A program made the position numbers and the translations under genes. From positions 1-64,000 of the forward strand of contig CAVUAI010000041.1 in the NCBI GenBank assembly GCA_963739385.1: a stretch of 64,000 bases of DNA, given 5' to 3'. Positions 1-9,415 of the stretch are shown here, piece after piece. Each line of letters begins with the position of its first letter. Position 1 is the stretch's first letter. The stretch is from VAZQ01 sp963739385. Its GTDB lineage: Bacteria > Pseudomonadota > Alphaproteobacteria > Rhizobiales > Xanthobacteraceae. Below the pieces are notes generated by a model that searched no databases, was not told where the DNA came from, and saw nothing but the letters and a program-made list of their open reading frames with translations.

Positions 1-108
1 GTCATAAGCAGACCTCACGCCGTCACTCATGCCAAGTCAGCTTCGTTCCTCAAAGCAGACATCGCCAGCCTGCTTCGATATGTCCGTTCAGTGCCATGTG
101 TGGACGGC
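1..108. repeat. Dispersed intergenic repeat, copy 1
   Basis: This non-coding stretch aligns with positions 5971-6076 over its whole length. Both begin with GTCATAAGCAGAC and share downstream blocks such as GATATGTCCGTT / GAGATGTCCGTC and a TGCCA-GT-GGAC end. The other copy directly abuts the right end of the IS1182-family element, so the repeat may be a relic of DNA that element inserted into, or part of a larger duplicated boundary. It is truncated by the window start. Confidence 0.6.
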
Positions 109-299
109 TCCGAGTTGGCAAGGGAAATCTTCACGTCGCATCGTTGGTCGGTGCAGCCATGTGTTCGGCCTGTTAGTGCGGTTCACATGACCGCTGGCCA
201 TAATGCCCTCCGCGGATCAGGTCCCGGTCAAAAGCCCGCATTCGACAATGCACTGGCACAAGTGGGTTGTCCTGATCGCCGGATCGACCGGCTCTGCAT

Positions 300-1480
300 T
301 ACGTGCTGTTCGCCCTCCCAACCTTCACATCACGCCGGATGTCCGGCGCGATCTCGTTTACGCCGCGAGTGCGACGGGTTCCTTGTAGCGCTCGCCCTTG
401 GCCATCATGGCCCAGGCCATCCTGGCGATCTTGTTGGCGAGCGCGATGGCGGCGACCTTCGTCGGCCGCCGCGCCAACAATGCCGTGAGCCAGGGCCGAT
501 GCTTGGTGCCATGGATCTTGGCATAGCGGATGACGGCGAGCGCGCCGGCCGTGAACAGGCTGCGCAGATAGCGATCGCCTTGTTTGCTGATACTGCCGAG
601 CTTGTCCTTGCCGCCGCTCGAGTGCTGCTTCGGCACGAGCCCGATCCAGGCCGAGAAGTCTCCGTCCTGATCGGAAGGCCTTCGGATCAGCGACGCTGGC
701 GACCAGAGCGGTGGCCAGCGCCGGACCGACGCCGGGAATCTCATCGAGCCGCTTGCTCGTCTCGTTGGATCGGTGCCAGGCCATGATCATGGCGGTCGAA
801 CTCCAGGATCTGCGCCTTCAGCATCCGCAGCTGGGCGCCGAGAGCGGCAAGACACGCACGCGCAACCTCGGGCAACCGCTTGTCATTTGAATCGGCAACG
901 ACACCGAGCAGTTGCTCGACACCATTGCGCCCGACCGGCGCGACGATCCCGAACTCGGCAAGATGGGCGCGGATCGCGTTGATCACCGCGGTCTGCTGGC
1001 GGATGAAGAGATGGCGCGTGCGATGGAGCATCAGGCAGCTCTGCTGCTCGGGCGTCTTGGTCGCGACGAACCGCATGTTTGCCCTGGTGACCGCTTCGCA
1101 GATGGCCTCGGCGTCAGTGGCATCGTTCTTCTGCCGCTTGACGTAGGGCTTCACGTAGGCCGGCGGCATCAGGCGCACCGTGTGCCCGAGCGCCTGGAGC
1201 TCGCGCGACCAATGATGCGACGAGGCGCAGGCCTCGATACCAACGAGGCAGGGCGGCAGCTTCTGGAAGAACGCCAGGACATAGCGACGCTTCAACTGAC
1301 GGCGGATGACCACTTGCCCGGCCGCATCAACGCCGTGCACTTGAAAGACCGACTTGGCGATGTCGAGACCGATTGTCGTGATCGATTGCATGACTGGCTC
1401 CTCCAAATCGTGGGAGCCTTAACAGCGCCCACATCCATGGCACTCACGTGCCGGTGGAGGAGCCGTCCACAGCATCAGAA
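300..1480 (-). mobile_element. IS110-family insertion sequence, degenerate
   Basis: The element is defined by one IS110-type transposase on the minus strand plus short non-coding ends. IS110 elements lack obvious terminal inverted repeats, and none is visible, so both ends are estimates. The left limit is where the coding frame ends and repeat-like sequence begins. The right limit is the block just upstream of the transposase that ends near CGTCCACAGCATCAG. Two frameshifts make it immobile unless frameshifting is programmed. Confidence 0.6.
358..1391 (-). pseudogene. IS110-family transposase, two +1 frameshifts
   Basis: The product would be a DEDD-type transposase/recombinase with an N-terminal RuvC-like catalytic domain and a C-terminal Transposase_20 domain. 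The N-terminal frame (741-1391) shows GLDIAKSVFQVHG and KRQKNDATDAEAICEA, which carry the acidic catalytic residues. The frame shifts near 775-785, where EFDR should continue directly into MIMAWHRSNETS but one extra base intervenes. It shifts again near 675-680, between AFRSGR and DFSAWIGLVPKQ. The last frame ends with MAKGERYKEPVALAA at 358. The start at 1391 (MQSITTIGLD) follows GGAGGAG. Read through the three frames the protein has normal family length, about 340 residues. It is inactive as read, unless the indels are sequencing errors. Confidence 0.85.
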
Positions 1481-1739
1481 GCAGACGAACACCGCTATTT
1501 GATCGCCTAGCCTCCGTCGGCGACCAGAGGCGAAGGGCCAATTGAAGACGTAAGCCTCAGCATCGGTCGCTCCTGAGTATGCCTCGTCAACGACGTTGGT
1601 TGAGCGGCCGACACACCTGTTCACGAATTTGTTATTGCGACCTATGGAAATCGGTCGCAACCGCGCTAAATTCAGGGCGTCTCGCGCCTGTTGCCGTCCT
1701 ATCGGCGGAGCAACTGCACGGTCGCCAGGAGGAGTTTAC

Positions 1740-2228
1740 ATGACCACCATCGTACTCAACCGCCGCAACCTCCTCGCCGCTGGCGGCACCGTCCTGGCAA
1801 CCGGGGTTTCCGGGCTCCTTTTGCCCGCGCACGCGCAAGGCATCGCACCGACCCCTTCGATGTCGGGCGGGTCCAACAACTACCGCAAGGGCGCGGCGAT
1901 CGTGGATCGGATCGGCAAGGGTGGCTTCTGGATGAGTGGCACCGTACACCGCGCAGGCGACGGGGCTCCGCTCGCCGGGCAGCGCATCCAGATTTGGGCG
2001 CACACGACCGAAGGACAGGAGCATGAGCCGCAAAGTCATGGAGCCACGCTCACCGACAAGAACGGGGCGTTCCGTCTTGAGATGCCGCAGATTATTCCCA
2101 TCTTTGGCCAACCGCATGGTCACCTCGCCTATGACAGCGGTGAATTCAAAACCGTCTTTCTACGTCCCGTGATGCGGAGCGCAAAAGATACCAGCCTGGA
2201 GGCGCACTTCGTCCTTCAGCCGGTCTGA
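1740..2228 (+). CDS. TAT-exported intradiol-dioxygenase-fold protein
   Basis: This 162-residue protein has an N-terminal RRNLLAAGG twin-arginine-like signal ending near LLLPAHAQG, so export is likely. The mature part has the beta-sandwich pattern of intradiol ring-cleavage dioxygenases. GTVHRAGDGAPLAGQRIQIW is followed by a TDKNGAFRLEMP turn and a PHGHLAY segment that matches the His-x-His iron-ligand site. The two tyrosine ligands of true intradiol enzymes are not evident: the usual G-x-Y-x-F is GAFRL, and the following Pro-Tyr is IPIF. Catalysis as a catechol dioxygenase is therefore doubtful. The start at 1740 has a strong AGGAGG upstream. A ferric-reductase-like membrane protein begins 19 bp after its stop, which suggests a two-gene redox operon. 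Confidence 0.75.
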   Translation: MTTIVLNRRNLLAAGGTVLATGVSGLLLPAHAQGIAPTPSMSGGSNNYRKGAAIVDRIGKGGFWMSGTVHRAGDGAPLAGQRIQIWAHTTEGQEHEPQSHGATLTDKNGAFRLEMPQIIPIFGQPHGHLAYDSGEFKTVFLRPVMRSAKDTSLEAHFVLQPV

Positions 2229-2247
2229 CCGAGTTGGGAACTAAGGA

Positions 2248-2868
2248 ATGAGATTGGCCCGGGTGACCCTGATCTGGGCCCTCCTTGCAGCCGCCGTTTT
2301 CGTGCCGATCGCCGCTGCAGCGGCGAGCCCTCTGCTTGAATGGCGCGGTCCGGTCTACATACTGGCCGGATTCGCAGGGATTATCGCACTGGGGCTCATG
2401 CTCGTTCAGCCTTTGCTGATTGCCGGATACTTGCCGGGACTGTCGGCTTATCGTGGAAGACGCGCACATCATTGGATCGGAGGCGCGCTGGTCGTGATGG
2501 TGGTGGTCCACGTCGGGGGCCTTTGGATCACCAGCCCGCCGGACATGATTGACGCCCTTCTCTTCACATCGCCGACGCCGTTCTCCCCCTTCGGTGTGAT
2601 CGCCATGTGGGCAATCTTCGCCGTCGCGCTTTTGGCTGCACTCCGCCGGCGATTGGGACTGCGAACGTGGCGCATCGCTCATATGTCCCTCGCGGTGGTC
2701 ATCGTCGTAGGGAGTGTGGTCCATGGCATGCTGGTCGAGGGGACGATGGAGACGATGTCGAAAGCGGCCCTTTGCGCGCTGGTCCTCGCGGCGGCCATAA
2801 AGGTCATGGCTGACCTGCGAGTGTGGAGAACGTCGCGCGGGAGAGAGCCGTCCGCGACGGTAAACTAA
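2248..2868 (+). CDS. Ferric-reductase-like transmembrane protein
   Basis: This 206-residue integral membrane protein has about six hydrophobic segments, separated by short basic loops such as YRGRRAHHWIGG and LRRRLGLRTWRIAHMS. Histidines occur in or near membrane helices (RAHHW, VVVHVGG, RIAHMS, VVHGML). This resembles the heme-binding pairs of the ferric reductase/NOX-like transmembrane domain family, which moves electrons across the inner membrane. No flavin- or NAD-binding domain is fused to it. It follows the exported intradiol-fold protein closely, so the two probably work together at the membrane-periplasm interface. The physiological electron donor and acceptor are unknown. The assignment rests on topology and histidine placement. 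Confidence 0.65.
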   Translation: MRLARVTLIWALLAAAVFVPIAAAAASPLLEWRGPVYILAGFAGIIALGLMLVQPLLIAGYLPGLSAYRGRRAHHWIGGALVVMVVVHVGGLWITSPPDMIDALLFTSPTPFSPFGVIAMWAIFAVALLAALRRRLGLRTWRIAHMSLAVVIVVGSVVHGMLVEGTMETMSKAALCALVLAAAIKVMADLRVWRTSRGREPSATVN

Positions 2869-3111
2869 GCGGAATAGATGGCGATACGGATCTTCGGAAC
2901 GTGTTCCGAGTTGGGTCATTCACGTCGCTTTAATTGCTTCGGTGAACCGTCCGAATGTCCGCTTCGCATCCGAAAGCTACCGAATCGCTGCGCAGCAGCG
3001 AAATGACGCTCAGTGCCATAAGCGGAAATTCTGCGATCTGGCTAACTCATGCTTGAGTACCACTGGCATATTCCGCAAGTTGCAGACGCCGCGCCCGCAC
3101 TGGAGTCGCCC

Positions 3112-4293
3112 ATGTGGTCTCGCCTGCTCGCCCTCGCTTTGCTTCTGCTGCCCGTCCCGGCTCTGGCCGGCGCGAAGGAGACCGTCGCGGCCCTCGCCCC
3201 GGCGGGGTTGGTGCTCGTGATGGACGCCAAGGGCAACGAGCTGGTGGCGCAGAACGCTGATGAGCCCTTCGTCCCGGCCTCAGTCACCAAGATCGTGACG
3301 GCTTGGCTGGCGATGGAGGTCCTCGGCGGCGACTACCGCTTCGAGACCCGCTTCTACCTCGACCACAAGCGGGTGCTCTATGTGCGCGGAGGCGGCGATC
3401 CTTTCCTGATTTCAGAGGAGCTGGCGCCGCTCGCGACCGGGCTGGTCGCGGCGGCCGGCAAGAAGCCGATCACCGGCATCGTGCTGGACGCGAGCTACTA
3501 TCCTTCGAAGCTACGCATCCCGGGCATCGAAAACACCAACGAGTCCTACAATGCGCCGAACTCCGCGCTGGCGGTGAATTTCAACACTGTCAACGCCGTG
3601 CGCAGCGGCAACAAGGTGCGCTCTGCCGAGACGCAAACCCCGATCACTCCGCTCGCGATCACCCAGTTCCGGCTGCGGGGACCGAAGGGAACGGGCCGCA
3701 TCAGCCTGAGCCAGGACCGCTCGGTGAGCCTACAATATGCCGGCGAGTTGATCGCCGCGTTCATCGCGCAGGCGGGCGGCAGCGTGAAGGGCAAGATCTC
3801 GATCGGCGCCGTACCCGATGGACTCGAGCCAATCTACGTTCACCGGCAGTCGCGTACCCTCTCGGAGATCCTTGTCGAGCTGCTGCGCGCCTCGAACAAC
3901 TACATCGCCAACCAGGTCTTCCTGGAGATCGGCGCGCACCGCCTGGGCGGGCCGGTCAGCCTCGAGAAGTCGCTCCAGGTCGCGAACGAGATGTTCGCCG
4001 CGCGCGGACTCGCGGCCGCCATCCATCTCGAGGAGGGCTCGGGCATCAGCCGCGACAACCGCTTCACCGCCCGTGGCCTCGCCAAAGTGCTCGAGCTGTT
4101 CGAACCCCACGCCGACCTGCTCCGCGGCCGTGATGGCGGCATGAACAAGACCGGCAGCCTGGAGGGGGTCCGCACGCTCGCGGGCTACGCCGACACCTCG
4201 AGCCAAGGGCGGGTGCGTTTCGTGATCTCGCTCTCGGGCAATGACGGCGAGATGCGCTTCCGGCTGCTCCGGGCTATCCAGTCCGGGCTGTAG
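3112..4293 (+). CDS. dacB: D-alanyl-D-alanine carboxypeptidase/endopeptidase, PBP4 type (peptidase S13)
   Basis: This 393-residue periplasmic penicillin-binding protein would trim or cut peptide cross-links in peptidoglycan. All three active-site motifs are present: SxxK as PASVTK (Ser57, Lys60), SxN as ASNNYIAN (Ser261-Asn263), and KTG as NKTGSLEGV (346-348). The N-terminus MWSRLLALALLLLPVPALAG is a signal peptide. The ATG at 3112 is preferred over an in-frame ATG 63 bp upstream because it gives a clean signal sequence and follows TGGAG. It is somewhat shorter than E. coli DacB, which suggests a reduced insertion domain. The gene stands alone, with IS-related DNA starting about 80 bp after it. 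Confidence 0.9.
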   Translation: MWSRLLALALLLLPVPALAGAKETVAALAPAGLVLVMDAKGNELVAQNADEPFVPASVTKIVTAWLAMEVLGGDYRFETRFYLDHKRVLYVRGGGDPFLISEELAPLATGLVAAAGKKPITGIVLDASYYPSKLRIPGIENTNESYNAPNSALAVNFNTVNAVRSGNKVRSAETQTPITPLAITQFRLRGPKGTGRISLSQDRSVSLQYAGELIAAFIAQAGGSVKGKISIGAVPDGLEPIYVHRQSRTLSEILVELLRASNNYIANQVFLEIGAHRLGGPVSLEKSLQVANEMFAARGLAAAIHLEEGSGISRDNRFTARGLAKVLELFEPHADLLRGRDGGMNKTGSLEGVRTLAGYADTSSQGRVRFVISLSGNDGEMRFRLLRAIQSGL

Positions 4294-4369
4294 CCGGAGC
4301 CTCGCCCGCCGCGTCGATGTTTCCACGCGCGCTCACAAAAGTCCGCAATGTCCGCTTTGGGTCTTGGTC

Positions 4370-5964
4370 GTGTAAAAACGCCTTGGTAGGAGCAATTGAC
4401 GCCCCACCATTTCGGCGAGATGTCTTTTCCGAATTTGGCAGCTTTTCGGTCTGGCGAGCGACTATGCCCTCATCACCGCCACGAGCGGCTGGATGCCCAT
4501 GATGTTCATGACGCGGGTCAGATTGTAGGCCAGCACGTGCAGTGCCATCTCGGTGGCGACCTTTGGCAGCGTCTTCATCAGGAAGTGAGTGGCGCCCATC
4601 CGGGCCTTGATGCGTGCCAGAACGGGTGCTCGACCGTCTCGCGCCGCTGGCGCATCTTCTCCGGATGCTCGTCAAGCCGGCGCTGCACCGCTTCGAGAAC
4701 ATGCTCGTGCTCCCATCGGGTGATCCGACGCTCTTTGCCGGTGGTGCAGCTGTGCTTGATGGCGCAACTCTGACAGGCGTTGGTCCAGTAGCGGCGCAGG
4801 ACCAATCCATGTTCTTCGTTCGTGTAGTGGTAGGCGAGCCTTTCACCGGCAGGGCAAATGTAAACGTCCTGCTCCGCCACGTAACGGAAGTCCTGTTTGC
4901 CGAACCGCCCTCTGACGTTGATGCCCGAGGTCATCGGCTTGGGCAGCGTGACCGTGATGCCCGCTTCCTCGCACGCCAGAATCTCCTCGCTGTCGAAGTA
5001 GCCGCGATCGGCGACGGCATCGAGGTTCTCCACTTCCAGCGTCGCCTTCGCCCGCTTGGCCACGGGCGAAAGCTGCGACCGGTCGTTACCGACGTTGGTC
5101 ACCTCATGCGTGATGATCAGATGATGCTCGGTGTCGACGGCGACCTGGACGATTGTAGCCGACAACGCCGGAGACCGCGGCCGCTCGTCGCCATCGAGCG
5201 GGAATCGGGATCGGTCAGCGAGATCTGCTGGTCCGGTGTGGCGAGCATTTTCATCTTGATCGAATCTCGAGACGCTGCATCTCCTCCTTCAGCTTCTCGA
5301 TCTTCTCTTTCAGGCGGCTCGTCTTGGTCTTGAGCGCCTCGGACGGCTCCTGCCGGTCGGCAGTGTCGAGCTGCTGCAGATAGCGCGCGACGCTCTCCTT
5401 GATCTGCGCCATGCGTCGGTCCATCTTGGCGCGCGTGAAGTTCTTATCGCGGTTGTTCACCGCCTTGAACTTGCTGCCGTCGATCGCGACGCAGGCTTCC
5501 GTGAGCAGGCCCATTGTGCGGCACAGCGCGATGAAGCGTGCGCACACTTCGCGGATGGCAGTACCATTGTCCCTACGGAAATCGGCAATGGTCTTGTGGT
5601 CGGGAACGAGCCGACCCGTCAGCCACATGACCTCAACGTTGCGTCCGGCCTCACGCTCGAGCCGGCGGCTCGACTGAACCCGGTTGAGATAGCCGTAGAT
5701 GTAGAGCTTCAGCAGGACCGACGGATGATACGAAGGCCGGCCGGTTACCTCGGGATCGACCCTGCGGAACCCAAGCTCGGCAAGATCGAGTTCGTCGGCA
5801 AAGACGTCGATCACCCGAACGGGATTGTCCTCGCCGATCCAGTCTTCCAGGCATTCAGGAAACAGCGTGCTCTGCCCGCGATCCGTGCCTTCAACGAAGC
5901 GCCTCATCCAACCCTCCCGCGAAATCATCTCGCGAAAATCACATCAAAAGAGGCGTTTTCACAC
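4370..5964 (-). mobile_element. IS1182-family insertion sequence, degenerate
   Basis: The element is bounded by imperfect terminal inverted repeats: GTGTAAAAACGCCT at 4370-4383 and AGGCGTTTTCACAC at 5951-5964, differing at one position. Between them lies a single minus-strand transposase of IS1182/IS5-group type with several frameshifts. The repeats continue outward with weaker similarity, so the true ends may lie a few bases further out. No target-site duplication could be identified. Confidence 0.75.
4462..5928 (-). pseudogene. IS1182-family transposase, multiply frameshifted
   Basis: The N-terminal frame (5251-5928) contains RFVEGTDRGQSTLFPECLED, SYHPSVLLKLYIYGYLNR and ACVAIDGSKFKAVNNRD, typical of the DUF772/DDE N-terminal half of IS1182 transposases, with a coiled-coil-like KLKEEMQRLE end. 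The catalytic C-terminal half resumes in another frame (4578-5165) with VQVAVDTEHHLIITHEVTN, DAVADRGYFDSEE and the cysteine-rich CPAGERLAYHYT. At least two indels lie between 5160 and 5251. Another lies near 4623, where HPF should run into GTIKARMG. The final residues, PLVAVMRA and a stop, are at 4462. The element is dead in this copy. Confidence 0.85.
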
Positions 5965-5970
5965 AGGGTC

Positions 5971-6076
5971 GGTCATAAGCAGACGCCGCGTCATCAGTCA
6001 GGCCAGGTCCGCTTCGCCCCCTCCAAGCGGACATGCCCGAAGTAACCTCGAGATGTCCGTCAAATGCCAGGTCCGG
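5971..6076. repeat. Dispersed intergenic repeat, copy 2
   Basis: This segment starts GGTCATAAGCAGACG immediately outside the right inverted repeat of the IS1182-family element and matches the window start (1-108). It contains several AGCGGACAT / ATGTCCG words, which recur as single units at about 2951-2965 and 4341-4357. These words form a loose repeat family in intergenic DNA here. Confidence 0.55.
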
Positions 6077-6384
6077 ACCTTGAACTGCTCCCCGGAAGCG
6101 GAATTTCGTCTGATGGACCGGGTCGAATACCACTGTCCAGCGCCCGGCACGTATCATTGATCGCCCGCGACAACACCGCGCCATCGCGGCCCGGTGCCGT
6201 GGCAATCAGAAAGGATTCAAAGCAATCCAGCGCAAGCTGCCTCCAGACGTGCCGCGTAATTTTCAGCTACCGCCAGATTACGGCATTCGATGGCCACCGG
6301 CCGCTGAGCGGACCATCACCCAGGACGGACGACACACCGTGAAGCGTAGAGCATGACAACCCATAGCGTGAAAGGAGCATCACC
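6077..6384. other. Intergenic, no gene recognised
   Basis: About 310 bp between the IS-flanking repeat and the next coding region. No frame here has a convincing start signal or a recognisable domain. The last bases, GTGAAAGGAGCATCACC, provide the ribosome binding site (AAGGAG) for the gene starting at 6385. Confidence 0.5.
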
Positions 6385-7216
6385 ATGGCTTTCGTCACCA
6401 CCAAAGACGGCGTCGAAATTTTCTACAAGGATTGGGGTCCCAAGGACGCGCAGCCGATCGTCTTTCATCATGGGTGGCCGCTCTCGTCCGACGATTGGGA
6501 TAACCAGATGCTGTTCTTCCTCAGCAAAGGCTACCGGGTTGTCGCTCACGACCGACGCGGCCATGGTCGCTCCAGCCAGGTCAGCGATGGACATGACATG
6601 ACCCACTATGCCACTGACGCCGCGGCGGTGGCTGACCACCTGGATCTCAGGAATGCAATCCATATCGGACACTCCACCGGCGGCGGCGAAGTCGCACGCT
6701 ATGTCGCACGCTACGGCCAAGGTCGCGTCGCAAAGGCGGTCCTCGTCAGCGCAGTGCCGCCGCTCATGCTCAAGACCGCAGTCGAACCCAGGCGGCACGC
6801 CGATCGAGGTGTTCGACAGCTTCCGCAAGGCTCTCGCCGACAACCGGGCCCAGTTCTATTGGGAAGTCGCGTCGGGTCCTTTTTACGGCTTCAATCGCCC
6901 TGGCGCGAAGGTCTTGAAGCCCGTCATCGACAACTGGTGGCGTCAGGGGATGGCTGGCAGCGCCAAGGCGCACTACGAGGGCATCAAGGCCTTCTCGGAA
7001 ACCGACCAGACTGATGATCTGAAAGCGATCAGCGTGCCGACGCTGGTGATGCAGGGCGACGACGACCAGGTCGTGCCGATCGACGATGCCGCGCGGCTCT
7101 CAGTCAAGCTGCTCAGGAATGGGACGTTGAAGGTCTATCCGGGATATCCGCATGGCATGCTGACGATCCATGCCGATGTCATCAATCCTGATCTGCTCGC
7201 CTTCGTCAGGGGTTGA
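6385..7216 (+). pseudogene. Alpha/beta hydrolase (non-heme chloroperoxidase-like), one frameshift
   Basis: The first frame, from ATG 6385 (AAGGAG upstream), carries the alpha/beta-hydrolase core: VFHHGWPLSSDDWDNQ (oxyanion loop), AHDRRGHGRSS, and GHSTGGGE with the nucleophile Ser97. Near 6781 the reading moves by one base. The expected LKTA-NPGGTPIEVFDSF junction is broken by an extra base, so the C-terminal half continues in the other frame to 7216. That half has the catalytic acid region LVMQGDDDQVVPID and the His region GYPHGMLTIH. Rejoined, the protein would be about 276 residues, normal for cofactor-free haloperoxidase/esterase homologues. All catalytic elements survive, so this is either a very recent pseudogene or a one-base sequence error. 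Confidence 0.85.
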
Positions 7217-7345
7217 GAGAGCGCCTTGCTGGTGAACCGGCGTGCCAATCGCGTCATAACGCGATGCAGCAAACCCTGGTCCGGGTTGCCCTAGGAAAGC
7301 CATCGACTGCAAGCATTCAGATCGGAAAGGTTCCAGGTCGGGGGC

Positions 7346-8434
7346 ATGGCAATGATCCGCGCCACGGTAGTCCGTGCGCTTGTGCTGACGGCGGCTGTTG
7401 CCGCCGCACTGACGCCGGTCACGTGCCTTGGCGAAGACAGCACTCCGTTGCCGACCAAGGCGGCAAAGGAGTTGCCGCCCAGGGCAACAAAGGAGGTGCC
7501 GCCCGAGCTGCTCTCGCTGTTCCGGCAAAAGAAGATGCCGAAACATTCACCGATCCTTGTGCGCATTTTCAAGGAAGAGGCGGAACTCGAAGTCTGGAAG
7601 CAGGACACCAGCGGCCGCTTCCAGATCCTCAAGACCTATCCGATCTGTCGGTGGTCGGGCGATCTTGGGCCGAAGTTGTACGAGGGCGACCGCCAGGCTC
7701 CGGAGGGGTTCTATACGGTTACGCCCGAGTTGATGAATCCCAATTCCAACTACTATCTTTCTATCAATACCGGCTACCCCAACAGCTTCGACAAAGCGAA
7801 CAACCGCGACGGCAGCCTGCTCATGATCCACGGCGACTGCTTGTCGATGGGTTGCTTTGCCATGACCGACGAACAGATCAGCGAGATCTATTCGCTGGCG
7901 CGCGACTCACTGCTTGGCCGGCCGTCATTCCAGGTCCAGGCCTATCCTTTCCGCTTGACGCCGGCGAATCTGGCGCGGCATCGAGACAATCCGAACCTGG
8001 CCTTCTGGCAGATGCTCAAGACCGGCAACGATCACTTCGAGGCCACGCAGCTCGAACCCAGGGTGGATGTGTGTGATCGCCTCTATGTATTCAATGCGCA
8101 GCTTCCGCCGAATTCGCCGAATCCGCTTGTGTTCAATCCCACCGGTAAGTGCCCCGCCTTTGTCGTGAATCCGAAAATCGCGCGGCGGGCGCTGGAGAAA
8201 CAGCGCACCGACGAGGCCGAATACGCGCAACTGCTTGAAGACAACGTGCCGACCGCCCCAATCTACAGCGGACTGGACGGCGGAATGAACAAGGTTTTCC
8301 TCGCACGGTTTCCGGGCAGAGTGACGCTTGCGAAAGTGCTGCCGTATGCTTCTTACCTGCCGCAACTGCCGCCAGTCCCCTGGGTCGACAGCGATGGTTC
8401 GTTGACGAGCAAAATGTTTGGCACCTTGTTCTGA
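7346..8434 (+). CDS. L,D-transpeptidase (YafK/ErfK-like), secreted
   Basis: This 362-residue protein begins with a signal-like segment (VVRALVLTAAVAAALTPVT). Its YkuD-type L,D-transpeptidase domain lies at roughly 65-200. The catalytic signature is IHGDCLSMGCFAMTD, with His162 and the nucleophile Cys170. The preceding PEGFYTVTPELMNPNSNYY and NRDGSLLM segments are typical of the YafK branch, which includes murein hydrolases and transpeptidases acting on 3-3 cross-links or lipoprotein attachment. The C-terminal ~160 residues are less conserved and probably form a cell-envelope accessory region. The gene is monocistronic; repeats follow it. It complements the DacB about 3 kb upstream, but the two are not an operon. 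Confidence 0.85.
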   Translation: MAMIRATVVRALVLTAAVAAALTPVTCLGEDSTPLPTKAAKELPPRATKEVPPELLSLFRQKKMPKHSPILVRIFKEEAELEVWKQDTSGRFQILKTYPICRWSGDLGPKLYEGDRQAPEGFYTVTPELMNPNSNYYLSINTGYPNSFDKANNRDGSLLMIHGDCLSMGCFAMTDEQISEIYSLARDSLLGRPSFQVQAYPFRLTPANLARHRDNPNLAFWQMLKTGNDHFEATQLEPRVDVCDRLYVFNAQLPPNSPNPLVFNPTGKCPAFVVNPKIARRALEKQRTDEAEYAQLLEDNVPTAPIYSGLDGGMNKVFLARFPGRVTLAKVLPYASYLPQLPPVPWVDSDGSLTSKMFGTLF

Positions 8435-8570
8435 TCGACATGGGTGTTGCGGTGCGCACGGGCGTGCCGATTGCCCCGCGCTCCGTTCTGCCGCGCAGGG
8501 CCACGAGCAGTCATTCGCCCGAGGGTGATGGCCCTTTCTCGCAGGTGATGCGGCCCACGGCTTATTCTCC

Positions 8571-8695
8571 GTCATTCCGGCCGAGCGAGCGCAGCGAGCG
8601 AGAGCCGGAATCCAGTAGACGCCGGCCCCCGGTTGTCGGAACAATACCCGATGCGACGCCGGTGCGTACTGGATGCCCGCTTTCGCGGGCATGAC
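8571..8695. repeat. ~125-bp palindromic dispersed repeat, copy A
   Basis: This is an imperfect palindrome. The outer arms GTCAT/ATGAC enclose ATTCCGGC...GCCGGAAT on the left and GCCCGC-TTTC-GCGGGC on the right. An inner ATCCAGTA/TACTGGAT pair encloses a variable core containing TTGTCGGAACA. There is no coding potential of its own, although frames run through it. Full or near-full copies recur at 8705, 9686 and 14601 (inverted), with degenerate pieces at 15247 and 29632. Confidence 0.85.
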
Positions 8696-8704
8696 AATCG
8701 GGCT

Positions 8705-8829
8705 GTCATTCCGGCCGAGCGAGCGCAGCGAGCGAGAGCCGGAATCCAGTAATCGCCGCGCCCTGTTGTCGGAACATCGCCTTGCCGCGACGGCGGTGCG
8801 TACTGGATGCCCGCTTTCGCGGGCATGAC
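8705..8829. repeat. ~125-bp palindromic dispersed repeat, copy B
   Basis: This is a tandem neighbour of copy A, in the same orientation after a 9-bp spacer. The arms are nearly identical and only the core differs (GCCGCGCCC... and CTTGCCGCG...). The tandem arrangement suggests local duplication. The interval between the L,D-transpeptidase and the endonuclease VII relic (8435-8954) is occupied mainly by these two copies. Confidence 0.85.
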
Positions 8830-8954
8830 AATCGCGGCGACGGGCATCTCTTTATTTTCCAGTTGGCCGACAAACAGACGGTGGGTTTCGCCAAGGCGGG
8901 TGGGTTCGCATAGCCCGCGAAGACGGGCGTACGCCCTTCGGGCCCAACCCGAAA

Positions 8955-9354
8955 TTACGGAGCCGAAGCCTGTCTGAGATAGGCCAGCGCCGCCGCTACC
9001 AGGGCCTCGTCGTCGCGCAGAAATCCGATCGCGCTGTTGCAGGTCCGGCACAGCAGGCCGCGCACCTTGCCGGTGGCATGACAGTGATCGACGCACAGCG
9101 CTTCCGCGGGTTGGCGCCGGCAGATCGCACAGGCCCCGCCCTGTCGCGCCGACAGCATGTCGTAATCTTGCGGGGACATGCCGTAGGCCTGGAGCAGCCA
9201 TTTGCGATCGGACGCGGCCCACCTGAGCCGGCGACGCTCGTTGATCTCCTGCTTGTGACGCTCATAGTGGGCGCGGTTCGAGGCCAGGCGGGCAATTGCG
9301 ATATTCGGGATCTTCCGCGTATCGCTTCCTGCGCCTTTCCTTCCAGGACGTCAC
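8955..9354 (-). pseudogene. Endonuclease VII-like HNH nuclease, one frameshift
   Basis: The C-terminal frame contains the recombination endonuclease VII (ENDO VII, treble-clef HNH) signature. CAICRR and CRTCNS form the two zinc Cys pairs, and the catalytic stretch between them is CVDHCHATGKVRGLL. Upstream in the same frame, RAHYERHKQEINERRRLRW is a typical basic helix, and this frame can be read back to about 9296. A different frame then supplies SWKERRRKRYAEDPEYR from a GTG at 9354, so one indel near 9295 separates the halves. Rejoined length is about 132 residues, normal for small free-standing members of this phage-related family. Whether an internal start still produces the nuclease core cannot be seen. 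Confidence 0.7.
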
Positions 9355-9390
9355 TGACCAGCCCCGCACTCTCAGTGACTGATCCAGTCG

Positions 9391-9415
9391 AAAAAAAAGC
9401 CGGGCTTTGCCCGGC
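9391..9415 (-). terminator. Rho-independent terminator, minus strand
   Basis: A perfect 7-bp stem, GCCGGGC (9399-9405) and GCCCGGC (9409-9415), with a TTT loop, is flanked on the left by eight A residues (9391-9398). It therefore reads as a stem plus U-tract for leftward transcription. The nearest upstream minus-strand gene is the cupin relic ending at 9979, about 560 bp away. Confidence 0.75.

Noticed and set aside
8572..9222. 216-codon minus-strand open frame with repeated internal segments
   Set aside because: The repeated residues come from translation of tandem palindromic repeats A and B, not from a repeat protein.
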